The position numbers and the translations under genes are program-made. Below the pieces are notes generated by a model. It saw only the letters and a program-made list of their open reading frames with translations. It was not told the origin of the DNA and made no database searches. From VRUE01 sp035318745 (GTDB lineage: Bacteria; Actinomycetota; Thermoleophilia; Solirubrobacterales; 70-9), in the NCBI GenBank assembly GCA_035318745.1, contig DATHEA010000006.1, positions 62,001 to 126,000 of the forward strand: DNA of 64,000 bases, read 5' to 3'. Shown here piece by piece: positions 29,204-39,568 of the stretch (position 1 is the first letter of the stretch; every line of letters begins with the position of its first letter).

Positions 29204-30369
29204 CAGCCGCTCGCCCCCGCGAGCTCGACGACCTTCTGCGCTGCGCCGAGCATCGTCGTCTCCTGATGCAGGTTGGCCAGACCCGCCTCGGCGAGGATCG
29301 CCAACCCCTCCTCCGAATTCGTGCCGTCGAGGCGGACGACCAGCGGCACGCCGAGGTCGAGCTGTGCCGAGGCTTCGACAATCCCCTTGGCTATCTCGTC
29401 GCAGCGGGTGATGCCGCCGAAGATGTTGAAGAGGATTGCCGTGACCTTCGCGTCGGAGGTGATCACGGTCAGCGCGTCGACGATCGCCTCGGCCTTGGAG
29501 CCACCGCCGGCGTCGAGGAAGTTGGCCGGCGCCCCGCCCGCCTGGGCGACGACGTCGAGGGTGGACATGCAAAGCCCGGCGCCGTTGGCGAGGATGCCGA
29601 CGTTGCCGTCGAGCTTGACGTAGGTGAGGCCCTTCTCCCGCGCCATCGCCTCCTGCGGATCGTCGATCGACTCGGCGTCGAGCTCGGCCAACCCCTCGTG
29701 GCGGTATAAGGCGTTGCCGTCGATCGTCACCTTGGCGTCGAGGGCGACGACCTGGCGGTCCTCGGTGACGATCAGTGGGTTGACCTCGATCAGCGTCGCG
29801 TCCTCGGCCTGCGCGGTCTCGGCGAGCTTCGCCAGCACCCCGGCGGCTGCGTCGCGGACGTCCTCGGCGAGCCCGGCGGCATCGATGATCGGCCGCGCCT
29901 CGGCCCCGGTGAAGGGTCGGGTCGGGTCGACGTGCTCCTTGACCAGCGCCTCCGGGTCCTCGGCGGCGACCGCCTCGATGTCCATCCCACCCTTGGCGGA
30001 GACCATCGCCAGCAGCTTCTTCTCGCTCCGGTCGAGGATGACCGAGGCGTAGTACTCGGCCGCGATCGCCGAGCCGCCCTCGATCCAGACCTGCTCGACC
30101 CGGAACGGCCCCTCGCCGTGCGGACCGACGATGTCCATGCCGAGGATCGCCCCGGCGTGCTGCTCGGCCTCGGCGCGGTCGGCGGCGATCTTGATCCCGC
30201 CGGCCTTGCCGCGGCCGCCGATCAGCACCTGGGCCTTGATCGCGCAGGGATAGCCGATCCGCTCCGCCGCGGCGACGGCATCCTCGACCGTGGAGGCGAC
30301 CTCGCCGCTCGGCACGGCGATGCCGTGCGCGGCGAAAAGCTGCTTGCCTTGATACTCGAGAAGGTCCAT
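29203..30369 (-). CDS. sucC: succinate-CoA ligase beta subunit
   Basis: A 388-residue ATP-grasp subunit: MDLLEYQGKQLFAAHGI, KAQVLIGGRGKAGGIK, EVNPLIVTED, DAKVTIDGNAL, YVKLDGNVGILANGAGL and NIFGGITRCDEIAKGI are all standard. It binds nucleotide and succinate and pairs with SucD. Its start is 40 bp from the divergent HAD gene, leaving room for back-to-back promoters only. ADP or GDP preference is not assignable from what I can see. Confidence 0.97.
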   Translation of the reverse strand: MDLLEYQGKQLFAAHGIAVPSGEVASTVEDAVAAAERIGYPCAIKAQVLIGGRGKAGGIKIAADRAEAEQHAGAILGMDIVGPHGEGPFRVEQVWIEGGSAIAAEYYASVILDRSEKKLLAMVSAKGGMDIEAVAAEDPEALVKEHVDPTRPFTGAEARPIIDAAGLAEDVRDAAAGVLAKLAETAQAEDATLIEVNPLIVTEDRQVVALDAKVTIDGNALYRHEGLAELDAESIDDPQEAMAREKGLTYVKLDGNVGILANGAGLCMSTLDVVAQAGGAPANFLDAGGGSKAEAIVDALTVITSDAKVTAILFNIFGGITRCDEIAKGIVEASAQLDLGVPLVVRLDGTNSEEGLAILAEAGLANLHQETTMLGAAQKVVELAGASG

Positions 30370-30409
30370 GGGAGAGGAGCCCTGCCTGGGCCGGGCGGCA
30401 GCCTATAAG

Positions 30410-31105
30410 ATGCCGCGCCCCGTGCCTCTTCCCGCTCTCAAATCCATCACCTGGGTGACCACCGATTGCTACGGCACCCTGATCGATTGGGAGAAAGGGA
30501 TCATCGAGGCCTGTAAGAAAGAGGCCGCCAAGGATGGCTTCAGCTTCGAAGAGGGGCCGTTCCTGGCCCGCTTCATGGAAGTACAGGCCGAAATCATGGC
30601 CGGCTCCTACGAACTGTATGCCGAGGTTCTGCGCCGCACGATCGTCAAAGTCGCCCGCGAGGTCGGCTGGGAGATCGAGCCCTCCAGAGCCCAGTTCCTC
30701 CCCGACAGCGTCGCCTACTGGCTGCCCTTCCGCGAGGCCAACGCGGCGATGGACCGGCTCGGCAAACGCTACGAGATCGGGATCATCTCCAACGTCGACG
30801 ACAAACTGCTCGGCATCTCGCGCCGCCATCTGCGCACCGAACTGGACCTGGTCGTCACCGCACAGCAGGTGCGCAGCTACAAGCCCGATCCGGTCCACTT
30901 CAAAGAGTGCGCGCGCCGGATCGGCAGCAAAAAAGGCTGGCTCCACATCTGCTGCGACTACACGACCGACGTCGCGCCGCTGCTGAAAATGAAGGTCCCG
31001 GTGATCTGGGTCAACCGCCACGGAGAGAAGCTCGACGGCCGCAAAGCGCCCAGCGCGACCGTCAAGAACTTCCGTGAAGCGGCCAAAAAGCTGGGCGCGT
31101 CCTAG
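30410..31105 (+). CDS. HAD-superfamily hydrolase, haloacid dehalogenase type II-like
   Basis: A 231-residue HAD enzyme from the ATG at 30410 (MPRPVPLPALKS). Motif I is TTDCYGTLIDWE, where the usual FD becomes TD with the nucleophile Asp retained. Motif II is IISNVDD, the Lys is in RSYKPDPVHF, and motif IV is HICCDYTTDVAPL. The DCYGTLIDW segment is characteristic of L-2-haloacid dehalogenase relatives. The gene uses noticeably more AAA Lys codons than its neighbours. The physiological substrate is unknown; many relatives act on phosphorylated metabolites rather than haloacids. Confidence 0.82.
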   Translation: MPRPVPLPALKSITWVTTDCYGTLIDWEKGIIEACKKEAAKDGFSFEEGPFLARFMEVQAEIMAGSYELYAEVLRRTIVKVAREVGWEIEPSRAQFLPDSVAYWLPFREANAAMDRLGKRYEIGIISNVDDKLLGISRRHLRTELDLVVTAQQVRSYKPDPVHFKECARRIGSKKGWLHICCDYTTDVAPLLKMKVPVIWVNRHGEKLDGRKAPSATVKNFREAAKKLGAS

Positions 31106-31189
31106 CCGTCTTCTAGCGTTCCGCTTCGCAACTTCGCCGCGGAGTGGCGGTTACGACCGTAGGCCGCCCGGAGGCGTCCCCAGAATTCG

Positions 31190-33079
31190 ATGGACCGAGT
31201 CAGCCATAACCGAGTGTCTTTGCGCGCCCGCCCGCTCGTTGCGGCGGCGCTGCTGGCGCTGCTCTGCGCGCTCGTGCTGAGCGTCGCTCGTGCCCACGCG
31301 CTGGAAGTGGAAGAAGAACCCCCGCTCGACCCCAACTCCGATCCACCGAGCTTCGTCGTCATCCAGACCGACGACCAGACCCTCGACGAGCTCTACGCCA
31401 CCTTCACCGCCTTCCCCGGTGCCGCCGAGACGCAGGCGATGCCGAACACGCTCGAACTGCTTGCTGGGAAAGGCATGACCTTCAACCGCTACTACGTCTC
31501 CTACCCGCTCTGCTGCCCCTCACGGGTCAGCCTGCTGACCGGCCGCTATGCCCACAACACCGGCGTCAAGGGCAACGTGCAGCCCAACGGCGGCTACTAC
31601 GGCTTCTCCTTCCGCGCCGCCGCCAGCCACAACCTCGCCACCTGGCTGCAGGGCGCCGGCTACCGCACGATCCACATCGGCAAGTTCCTCAACGGCTACG
31701 GCGACGAACCCTACGACAACGGAACCACGGTGCCGCCGGGCTGGGACGCCTGGCACAACGTGCTCAATGCCGACACCCACCACTACTTCTACGGCTACAT
31801 GCTCAACAACAACGGCCAGGTCAGCGAACCCTACGGCGACTCGGGTACCTGGGAACCGCGCGAATACACCCAGCGCGACCCGGCGGGCTGCCCCTTCGCG
31901 CCCGAAGAAGGACGGCCCTGCCTCTACGCGACCGACATCTTCAATTGGATGGCGCGGGAAGAAATGCTGGCGACCCCGGAAGAACAGCCGCTCTATCTCC
32001 AGCTCGACTACACCGCTCCCCACGGCGACTTCCGCAAGCCGGCCGGCCCCGAGCCGGCGGTCCGCCACTACGACTGGTTCAAGGGAGCGAAGCTGCCCCA
32101 CGACCGCTCCGAAGGGTTCGACGAGGGCAATGTCAGCGACAAGCCGAGCTTCATCCGCGAAGCCGAACATCTGACGCCGAACGACAAGCGCACCTACAAG
32201 GTGTACTACGAGAAGGCACTGGAGTCGCTGCGCTCGATCGACGACGGGGTCAAAGAGGTCGTCGACACGCTGGGCCAGCTGCATCGCCTGCGCAACACCT
32301 ACATCCTCTTCACCTCCGACAACGGCTTCTTCTACGGCGAGCACCGCCTGATCGGCGGCAAGTTCCTCTCCTACGAGCCGGCGACGCACCTGCCCTTCCT
32401 GATCCGCGGGCCTGGAATCAAGCCCGACACGTCGACCGGCGAGCTGGCGTCGAATATCGACATCGCGCCGACTATCCTCGACCTGGCGGGGGTCGAACCG
32501 GACAAGAGCGTCGACGGCCGCTCGATGGTCCCATTCCTGCGCGATCCCGAACTGCGCAGCCGCCGACCGATCATCTTCGAGTCGTTCGTGCAGACGAGCG
32601 ACGTGGAAGCAAACGGGGCGATCTCCTCCACCGGCGAAGGCGACGGTGGGGTGCCCGGCGGCAATGGCAGCACGAGTGAGAACGCGTCGAATGCGGCCCA
32701 TGCGTCGGCCACTGCGCACGCCTCGCTCCTGGCGCCGCCGCTCAACTACGAGGGGATCCGCCTCGGGCCCTACAAGTACATCGCCTGGCCGGACGGGGAG
32801 AAGGAGCTCTACAACATCAACAAAGACCCGAACGAGCTCAACAACATCGTCAAAGTGCCGAATTACTACCCGATCCGCAACTTCCTCCACCGACAACTGC
32901 GGCGCTACGAGAACTGCGTCGGGCGGGAATGCCGCGAACCGACGCCACCGCTGCCGCTGACCCGCGTCGAATTCGAGCGCCTGCGCGCCCAGCGGCAGAA
33001 GGAAGTTCGCGAACACGAACGCGAACGCGAAAAGGAACGGCGCGAACGCGAACGGAATCACCCCGGCCAGGGTAAGTAA
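31190..33079 (+). CDS. secreted sulfatase (formylglycine-dependent)
   Basis: A 629-residue enzyme with a signal peptide (LVAAALLALLCALVLSVARAHA) and the alkaline-phosphatase-like sulfatase fold. Metal ligands appear in VIQTDDQTLDE. The sulfatase signature C-x-P-S-R is present as CCPSRVSLLTGRY with Cys108 as the residue converted to formylglycine. IHIGKFLNGYG, LYLQLDYTAPHGDF, FTSDNGFFYGEHR and GRSMVPFLR complete the pattern. The C-terminus is very basic and repetitive (RE/ER-rich, about 40 residues). It hydrolyses a sulfate ester outside the cytoplasm; the substrate is unknown. Sulfate scavenging could feed the assimilation operon at 37-42 kb. Its stop codon lies in the left arm of the repeat at 33076. 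Confidence 0.92.
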   Translation: MDRVSHNRVSLRARPLVAAALLALLCALVLSVARAHALEVEEEPPLDPNSDPPSFVVIQTDDQTLDELYATFTAFPGAAETQAMPNTLELLAGKGMTFNRYYVSYPLCCPSRVSLLTGRYAHNTGVKGNVQPNGGYYGFSFRAAASHNLATWLQGAGYRTIHIGKFLNGYGDEPYDNGTTVPPGWDAWHNVLNADTHHYFYGYMLNNNGQVSEPYGDSGTWEPREYTQRDPAGCPFAPEEGRPCLYATDIFNWMAREEMLATPEEQPLYLQLDYTAPHGDFRKPAGPEPAVRHYDWFKGAKLPHDRSEGFDEGNVSDKPSFIREAEHLTPNDKRTYKVYYEKALESLRSIDDGVKEVVDTLGQLHRLRNTYILFTSDNGFFYGEHRLIGGKFLSYEPATHLPFLIRGPGIKPDTSTGELASNIDIAPTILDLAGVEPDKSVDGRSMVPFLRDPELRSRRPIIFESFVQTSDVEANGAISSTGEGDGGVPGGNGSTSENASNAAHASATAHASLLAPPLNYEGIRLGPYKYIAWPDGEKELYNINKDPNELNNIVKVPNYYPIRNFLHRQLRRYENCVGRECREPTPPLPLTRVEFERLRAQRQKEVREHEREREKERRERERNHPGQGK

Positions 33080-33166
33080 GGGCGGTAGTCCTCTGTTCGG
33101 ACAAACGGCGGTCTAATTAGACCGCCGTTTTGAGTACCCGCCCGCCCAGAGGACTACCGCCCTTAC
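33076..33166. repeat. long-arm inverted repeat carrying both stop codons, with inner 28-bp palindrome
   Basis: GTAAGGGCGGTAGTCCTCTG (33076-33095) is perfectly repeated in inverse at 33147-33166. The sulfatase stop TAA (33077-33079) and the opposing carboxylase stop (33163-33165) are at mirror positions in the arms. Inside is a perfect 28-bp palindrome (33103-33130, AAACGGCGGTCTAA and its complement) followed by TTTT, a plausible bidirectional terminator. Confidence 0.9.
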
Positions 33167-34920
33167 TCGATCACTGCTAATACATCTCCGTTCGAGACTG
33201 AAGCGCCTTGAGCGACGTTGAGAGAGGTGACTTTGCCGGAGCGGTGGGCGGCTATCTCGTTCTCCATCTTCATCGCCTCGATCACGCAGATCAGGTCGCC
33301 TTCTGAGACCTCGGCGCCCTGCTCGACCGCGACTTTGAGCACGATGCCCTGCAGCGGCGAGGGCAGCGACGCGCTGGAGGCGCCGGCGCCTCCGCCCGCC
33401 TTGCGCTCGCGCTTCGGAGGTTTCTTGCCGCCGACAGTAGGCGCGGCGCCGTTCGCCGTGGCCTCGCCGATCACCCTGACGTCGAAGAGCTTGCCGGACA
33501 CCTCGACCTTGTAGTCGCGAGCGACGACCTCGGCGCCCTCGGGCACCTCGGGCGCCTCAGCCTCTGCCGGTGCGGTCGTCTTCAGCCACTCGCGGTCCTC
33601 CATCAGGTCGCGGCAGGTCTCCCCCTTCGCCCACTGCTCGGTGGCGAGGATCGCGCTGTGGAAGGGGATCAGCGTGGTCAGGCCACCGACCTCGTACTCG
33701 CCCAGCGCACGCAGCATGCGTCGCGTCGCGTGCTCGCGGTCGATGTCCCAGACGATCAGCTTGGCCACCATCGGGTCGTACATCGGCGTCACCTCGGAGC
33801 CGGCTTCGACCCCGGAGTCGACCCGCACACCGGGGCCTGCCGGCTCGCGGTAGGAGGTGATCGCGCCTGGCGCCGGGGCAAATTTCTTGTGGGCCGCCTC
33901 TGCGTTGATCCGGCACTCGATCGCGTGGCCGCGCAGCTCGACGTCCTCCTGGGCGACGGTGAGCGCCTCACCGGCGGCGACGAGCACCTGCTCGCGGACG
34001 ATGTCGACACCGGTGACCATCTCGGTCACGCAATGCTCGACCTGCACCCGCGTGTTCATCTCGAGGAAGAAGTACTCGTCGCCGACCTGCATGCCCTCGA
34101 CCGTGCCGGCGCCACGGTAACCGACAGCGGCAGCCGCGTCGGTGGCGATCTTGCCGATCCGCTCGCGCATCTCGGCATCGACCTGGGGGCCCGGCGCCTC
34201 CTCGATCACCTTCTGGTGACGGCGCTGGATCGAGCAGTCGCGCTCGCCGAGGTGGATCACGTTGCCGTGCGAGTCGGCGAGCACCTGAACCTCGACGTGG
34301 CGCGGATCCTCGAGGTAGCGCTCGACGTAGACACGATCGTCGGAGAAGAACTTCTCGCCTTCGCGAGCGGCGCCCTCGAAGGCCTCCTCGAGATCGTCAG
34401 GCGTCATCGCGACGCGGAAGCCCTTGCCCCCACCGCCGCCCGCCGCCTTGCAGGCGACCGGATAACCGGCTTCCTCGGCCTGCTGCTTTGCCGCAGCGAC
34501 GTCCTTCGCCGGCTCGGTCGCACCCGGGACGATCGGCACCCCGGCCTCGGCCATGATCTCGCGCGCCCGCGTCTTCGAGCCCATCGATTCGATCGCCTCC
34601 GGCGGGGGACCGATGAAAACGATGTCAGCTTCGCCACAGGCCCGAGCAAAGTCAGCATTCTCGGCGAGGAAGCCGTAGCCGGGATGGATCGCCTCGGCGC
34701 CGGCCTCCTTGACCGTCTCGATGATCTTCGCGATGTTCAGGTAGCTCTCGGCCGGGACCGCCGGGCCGATCAAGAAGGCCTCGTCTGCCTCGCGCACGTG
34801 GGGGGCGCCGCGGTCGATCTCCGAATAAACGGCGACGGACCCGATGCCCATCTCCTTGAGCGTGCGAGCGACGCGGATGGCGATCTCGCCGCGGTTAGCT
34901 ATTAGGACCTTCGTGAACAC
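33163..34920 (-). CDS. acyl-CoA carboxylase alpha subunit (biotin carboxylase + BCCP)
   Basis: A 585-residue biotin-dependent subunit. The biotin carboxylase domain covers about residues 1-445 (LIANRGEIAIRVART, ATP-grasp loop AAGGGGGKGFR, EERDCSIQRRHQKV as GERDCSIQRRHQK, EMNTRVQVEHCVTE). A linker rich in Ala/Lys follows, then the biotinyl domain (about 510-585) with the biotinylated Lys in IEAMKMEN. This is the actinobacterial AccA/PccA layout for acetyl-/propionyl-CoA carboxylation; the carboxyltransferase beta gene is not in this window. Single-subunit length is typical. Acyl preference is set by the missing beta subunit. Confidence 0.93.
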   Translation of the reverse strand: MFTKVLIANRGEIAIRVARTLKEMGIGSVAVYSEIDRGAPHVREADEAFLIGPAVPAESYLNIAKIIETVKEAGAEAIHPGYGFLAENADFARACGEADIVFIGPPPEAIESMGSKTRAREIMAEAGVPIVPGATEPAKDVAAAKQQAEEAGYPVACKAAGGGGGKGFRVAMTPDDLEEAFEGAAREGEKFFSDDRVYVERYLEDPRHVEVQVLADSHGNVIHLGERDCSIQRRHQKVIEEAPGPQVDAEMRERIGKIATDAAAAVGYRGAGTVEGMQVGDEYFFLEMNTRVQVEHCVTEMVTGVDIVREQVLVAAGEALTVAQEDVELRGHAIECRINAEAAHKKFAPAPGAITSYREPAGPGVRVDSGVEAGSEVTPMYDPMVAKLIVWDIDREHATRRMLRALGEYEVGGLTTLIPFHSAILATEQWAKGETCRDLMEDREWLKTTAPAEAEAPEVPEGAEVVARDYKVEVSGKLFDVRVIGEATANGAAPTVGGKKPPKRERKAGGGAGASSASLPSPLQGIVLKVAVEQGAEVSEGDLICVIEAMKMENEIAAHRSGKVTSLNVAQGASVSNGDVLAVIE

Positions 34921-34977
34921 GGCGGCGCAGTCTATTCAGACAGCGGGCGGAGACGAGGCGCAATAGGGTGCGCCGTC

Positions 34978-35784
34978 ATGCTGATCGAGCTTCAGAGTCA
35001 TTCGACGGTCTCCGACGGGCAGCTTGCGCCGGCCCAGGTCGTCGAGGAAGCTGCGAAAGCCGGTGTCACGACGTTGGCGCTTACCGATCACGATGCGATT
35101 GCGGGGGTGCCCGAGGCCGCGGAGGCTGCCGAGCGCGTGGGGATTGAACTGGTGCCCGCTATCGAGATGTCCTGCGTGCACGGGTACGCGGAAGACCTGC
35201 ACATCTGCGGCTACTGGGTGGATCTTGGGGCGATTGCGCCGGCTTGCGAGCGGGCGCAGCATGAACGGGTTGCCCGGGCCGGAGAGATCGTCGAGAAGCT
35301 GCGAGGGGAGGGCTTCGACCTTCATCTCGAGGACGCGGTACGGGAGTCAGGGGATGCCCTCTCGATCGGGCGGCCGCATATCGCTCGGGCGGCCGGCGCG
35401 ACGGGAGACCTCGGGCCATTCTTCGAGGAGTACCTCGTGCCCGGCGCCAAGGCCTTCGTGCCGCGCCGCTGGCCAACCGCCGAGCAGGCCGTGGAGACGA
35501 TCAAGCAGGCCGGGGGCATCGCCGTCGTCGCCCACCCCTACTGGGACATCTCAGAGCCGGCCAAAGTCGAGGAGCTGATCCGCGCCCTCAACGTCGATGG
35601 AGTCGAGACCTTCTATCCGACCCACGGCAAAGAGCAGACGGAGCACCTGCTGAAGCTCTGCGGCGAGCTCGACCTGATCCCAACCGCCTCCTCCGACTAC
35701 CACGGCCCCACTCACAAGACCTTCGCCGAGTTCGGCGCCTACGACACCTACGGCCTCGCCGAGCCCCAAGTCCCGCGCCTGTAA
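34978..35784 (+). CDS. PHP-domain phosphoesterase (TrpH/RNase AM-like)
   Basis: A 268-residue PHP protein: LQSHSTVSDGQL carries the first metal-binding His pair (usually HSHFSDG, here QSHSTVSDG), followed by LALTDHDAIAGV, VPAIEMSC, HICGYWVD, VVAHPYWD and SSDYHGPTH. These motifs assemble the trinuclear metal site. Homologs hydrolyse 3',5'-nucleoside bisphosphate (pAp) or trim 5' RNA ends. A pAp phosphatase role would fit beside a PAPS-forming sulfate operon (37-42 kb), since pAp is a by-product of PAPS use, but that link is inference. The ATG at 34978 lies 57 bp from the divergent carboxylase. Confidence 0.88.
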   Translation: MLIELQSHSTVSDGQLAPAQVVEEAAKAGVTTLALTDHDAIAGVPEAAEAAERVGIELVPAIEMSCVHGYAEDLHICGYWVDLGAIAPACERAQHERVARAGEIVEKLRGEGFDLHLEDAVRESGDALSIGRPHIARAAGATGDLGPFFEEYLVPGAKAFVPRRWPTAEQAVETIKQAGGIAVVAHPYWDISEPAKVEELIRALNVDGVETFYPTHGKEQTEHLLKLCGELDLIPTASSDYHGPTHKTFAEFGAYDTYGLAEPQVPRL

Positions 35785-35799
35785 CCGCTGAGAACGCCC

Positions 35800-37014
<1,215 letters not shown>

Positions 37015-37049
37015 GCCCCGCAGGTTAGGGAATTGGTGGCATCCGTCAA

Positions 37050-37154
37050 GGAGGGGGCGGAATGCCCCTCCACCGGAACTTGTGAGCAGCAAAACCTCGA
37101 TCCTGCCGACGAGTGCGGGCGCGGGTTCTGGAGGAGGGGCATCCCGCCCCCTCC
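37050..37154 (-). repeat. long-arm inverted repeat 3' of cysC, member of shared-core family
   Basis: Arms 37050-37071 and 37133-37154 pair over 22 bp with one mismatch. Read on the minus strand (downstream of cysC) the interior begins with AACCCGCG and ends with GCTCACAAGTT. The same two blocks, in the same order and in the sense orientation, occur in the repeats after 51616 and 53420. Confidence 0.85.
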
Positions 37155-37173
37155 TCCCAGCCTTCCTTCGTCC

Positions 37174-37728
37174 CTAAGCAGTAACGGCAGCCGCAGGAAT
37201 CAGATCCCGCGACTCGAGGTACTCGATCAGCTTCTGCGCCGACTCCTCAGCCGTTTCGGCTTCGGTGTCGCAGACGACCTCGGGGCGCTCGGGCGCCTCG
37301 TAGGGGTCCGACACGCCGGTGAATTCCTTGATCTCGCCGGCGAAGGCTTTCGCGTAGAGCCCCTTGACGTCGCGCTCGGCGCAGGTGTCGACCGACGCCT
37401 TGACGAAGACCTCGATGAAGCGGTCGCCCATGTTCTCGCGGGCCTCGTCGCGGATCTCCGCGTAGGGGGAGATCGCCGCGGTGATCACCGGCACGCCGTT
37501 GCGGCTGAGCAGGTCGGCGACGAAGGCGATGCGGCGGATGTTGGTGTCGCGGTCCTCCTTGGAGAAGCCGAGGCCCTTGGAGAGGTTTTCGCGCACGATG
37601 TCGCCGTCGAGGATCTCCAGCTTCGAGCCGCGCTCGCGCAGGTGGCCCTCCAGCAGCCTGGAGATCGTCGTCTTGCCTGCGCCGGAAAGTCCGGTGAACC
37701 AGAGGGTGAAGCCTTTCTCGTCAGCCAT
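37174..37728 (-). CDS. cysC: adenylylsulfate kinase
   Basis: A 184-residue APS kinase with P-loop FTGLSGAGKTTISRLL, ILDGDIVRENLSKGLGFS, RNGVPVITAAISPY, and the active-site lid FIEVFVKASVDTCAERDVKGLY. It phosphorylates APS to PAPS using ATP in the cytoplasm. It lies last in the sulfate-assimilation run, 7 bp after sat. Since CysH here looks like the iron-sulfur APS-reducing type, the PAPS made by CysC may serve sulfotransferases as well as or instead of reduction. Confidence 0.95.
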   Translation of the reverse strand: MADEKGFTLWFTGLSGAGKTTISRLLEGHLRERGSKLEILDGDIVRENLSKGLGFSKEDRDTNIRRIAFVADLLSRNGVPVITAAISPYAEIRDEARENMGDRFIEVFVKASVDTCAERDVKGLYAKAFAGEIKEFTGVSDPYEAPERPEVVCDTEAETAEESAQKLIEYLESRDLIPAAAVTA

Positions 37729-37735
37729 CGGTACG

Positions 37736-38812
37736 TCAGTCCTCCTTGTAAGCGTCGATCAGTATGTCGGCGACCTCGTCGCGGGAGAACTCGTGCGGCG
37801 GCCTTTCGCCGTTGCCGAGCATCTCGCGGACCTTCGTCCCGGAGAGGAAAAGGTGCGCCTCTTGGTCGTGGGGACACGTCTTGTTCGAGGCGAGCCCCTC
37901 GCACTCGTTGCACCAGAAAGTGTGCTCGAACATCAGCGGCTCGATCCCGAGCTCGTCGATGTCGATCTCGTCGAAGATCTTCTGCGCGTCGTAGGTGCCG
38001 TAGTAGTCGCCGGCACCGGCGTGGTCGCGGCCGACGATGAAGTGGGTGGCGCCATAGTTGCGGCGGACGATCGCGTGCAGGACTGCCTCACGCGGCCCGG
38101 CGTAATGCATCTTCGCCGGCTTCACACCCAACACCACGCGGTCGCCCGGGTAGTAGTTCTCCATCAGCACCTCGTAGCAGCGCATCCGCACGTCGGCCGG
38201 GATGTCGCCGGCCTTGGTCTTGCCGATCAGCGGGTGGATGAAGAGGCCGTCACAGGTCTCCAGCGCGGCCTTGGTCAGGTACTCGTGGGCGCGGTGGATC
38301 GGGTTGCGGGTCTGGAAGGCGACGATCTTCTTCCAGCCGCGCGCCTCGAAATCGGCCTTGTGCTCGGCCGGCGTCTTGTAGCGACGCATGAAGGCCTCGT
38401 CGTGGTCGGGCAGCGCGTCGACCTCGATCGAGCCGGCGATGCAGCGGCTGCCCTCCTCGTAGATCGCGGCGACGCCGGGATGGGCCTCGTCGCTGGTGCC
38501 GTAGACCCGCTCGGCCTCGCTCCTGGCGTCGCGCTCCCAGATCTCCTCGACCCTGATCCGGCCCAGCGGCTTGCCTTCGTCGCTCAGCAGCTCGACCGTG
38601 TCGCCGACCTCGCACTCGAGCTCGGTCGCGAGGGTGATCGGGATCGGCCAGTAGTCGCCGTCGACCGTGCGCATCTCGGCACAGACGCGCTCCCAGTCGG
38701 CGGAGCCCTGGAAGCCGGTCAGCGGCGCGAAGCCGCCGTTGCCGATCATCTCGAAGTCCGCGGTGTGGCGCTCGTCAAGGGTCAGGGAAAGCTCAGTCAT
38801 CGTCTCGCTCAT
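37736..38812 (-). CDS. sat: ATP sulfurylase
   Basis: A 358-residue sulfate adenylyltransferase of the homo-oligomeric Sat type. The ATP-binding motif is FQTRNPIHRAHEYL, followed by LIGKTKAGDIP, the second signature VGRDHAGAGDYYG, a CxxC...C cluster WCNECEGLASNKTCP and SGTKVREML. It activates sulfate to APS in the first step of assimilation. The start at 38812 (MSETMTEL) or four codons later (MTEL) is open. A 54-bp gap separates it from cysH; cysC follows within 7 bp. Confidence 0.95.
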   Translation of the reverse strand: MSETMTELSLTLDERHTADFEMIGNGGFAPLTGFQGSADWERVCAEMRTVDGDYWPIPITLATELECEVGDTVELLSDEGKPLGRIRVEEIWERDARSEAERVYGTSDEAHPGVAAIYEEGSRCIAGSIEVDALPDHDEAFMRRYKTPAEHKADFEARGWKKIVAFQTRNPIHRAHEYLTKAALETCDGLFIHPLIGKTKAGDIPADVRMRCYEVLMENYYPGDRVVLGVKPAKMHYAGPREAVLHAIVRRNYGATHFIVGRDHAGAGDYYGTYDAQKIFDEIDIDELGIEPLMFEHTFWCNECEGLASNKTCPHDQEAHLFLSGTKVREMLGNGERPPHEFSRDEVADILIDAYKED

Positions 38813-38866
38813 GCGGGTATCTCACCAATCGTTCGGGGAAGGGGTGTCGAAGGCGCCTGGGCGCCG

Positions 38867-39568
38867 CTAGTTGATCCCGCACTCGGTCTTTTCGAGACCG
38901 GCCCAGCGCCCGGCGCGCGGCGAGCCGCCAGGCCCGACCGGCTTGGTGCAGTGGGTGCAGCCGATCGAGGGGTAGCCCTGATCGTGGAGCGGGTTGTACG
39001 GGAGGTGATGCTCACGGATGTAGTTCCAGACGTCGCGCTCGGTCCAGTCCGCGATCGGGTTCAGCTTCCATAGCTCGAATCGCTTGTCCCAGGCGAACTT
39101 GGGGGTCTTGGCGCGACTCTTGGAGTCCTCGCGGCGGACGCCGGCGAGCCAGCAGTCTACGGAAGAAAGCGCGCGGCGCATCGGCTCGACCTTGCGCAGG
39201 CCGCAGCAGGCGTCCGGATCGCTCTTCCAGAGCTCGTCGCCGTACTGCTCGGCCTGCTCGGCCAGGGTCAGGTTGTGGAAGCGGTCGAACTCGACCCCGA
39301 GGTGCTCGGCCAGCTTGTCCCGGGTCTCGTAGGTCTCCGGGAAGAGGACGTCGGTATCGAGGTAGAAGAAGCGCGCGTCGGAGTTGATCTGGCTGGCCAG
39401 GTGTGCCGTCACCGCGCTCGTTTTCTGGAACGAGCAGGCGATGTAGTGGCTCTGGCCGAAGGTCTCGAACATCCACTCGATCGCCTCGACCGCGCCGCCC
39501 TCCTCGAGGCGTGCAGCGACCTCCTCGGCGTCGATCTCCGGGATGGTGGTGACGGCGACCGGGTTCAT
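38867..39568 (-). CDS. cysH: adenylylsulfate/phosphoadenylylsulfate reductase
   Basis: A 233-residue reductase. The substrate loop is ACSFQKTSAV; FYLDTDVLFPETYET follows. Two cysteine pairs (ACCGLRK and CTHCTK) are the ligand pattern of the [4Fe-4S] cluster in APS reductases, and the catalytic Cys lies in the C-terminal ECGIN. This bacterial type usually prefers APS. It uses thioredoxin to make sulfite, the substrate of the enzyme encoded upstream. The ATG at 39568 overlaps the sulfite reductase stop by 4 bp; a GTG three codons upstream is less likely. Confidence 0.94.
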   Translation of the reverse strand: MNPVAVTTIPEIDAEEVAARLEEGGAVEAIEWMFETFGQSHYIACSFQKTSAVTAHLASQINSDARFFYLDTDVLFPETYETRDKLAEHLGVEFDRFHNLTLAEQAEQYGDELWKSDPDACCGLRKVEPMRRALSSVDCWLAGVRREDSKSRAKTPKFAWDKRFELWKLNPIADWTERDVWNYIREHHLPYNPLHDQGYPSIGCTHCTKPVGPGGSPRAGRWAGLEKTECGIN

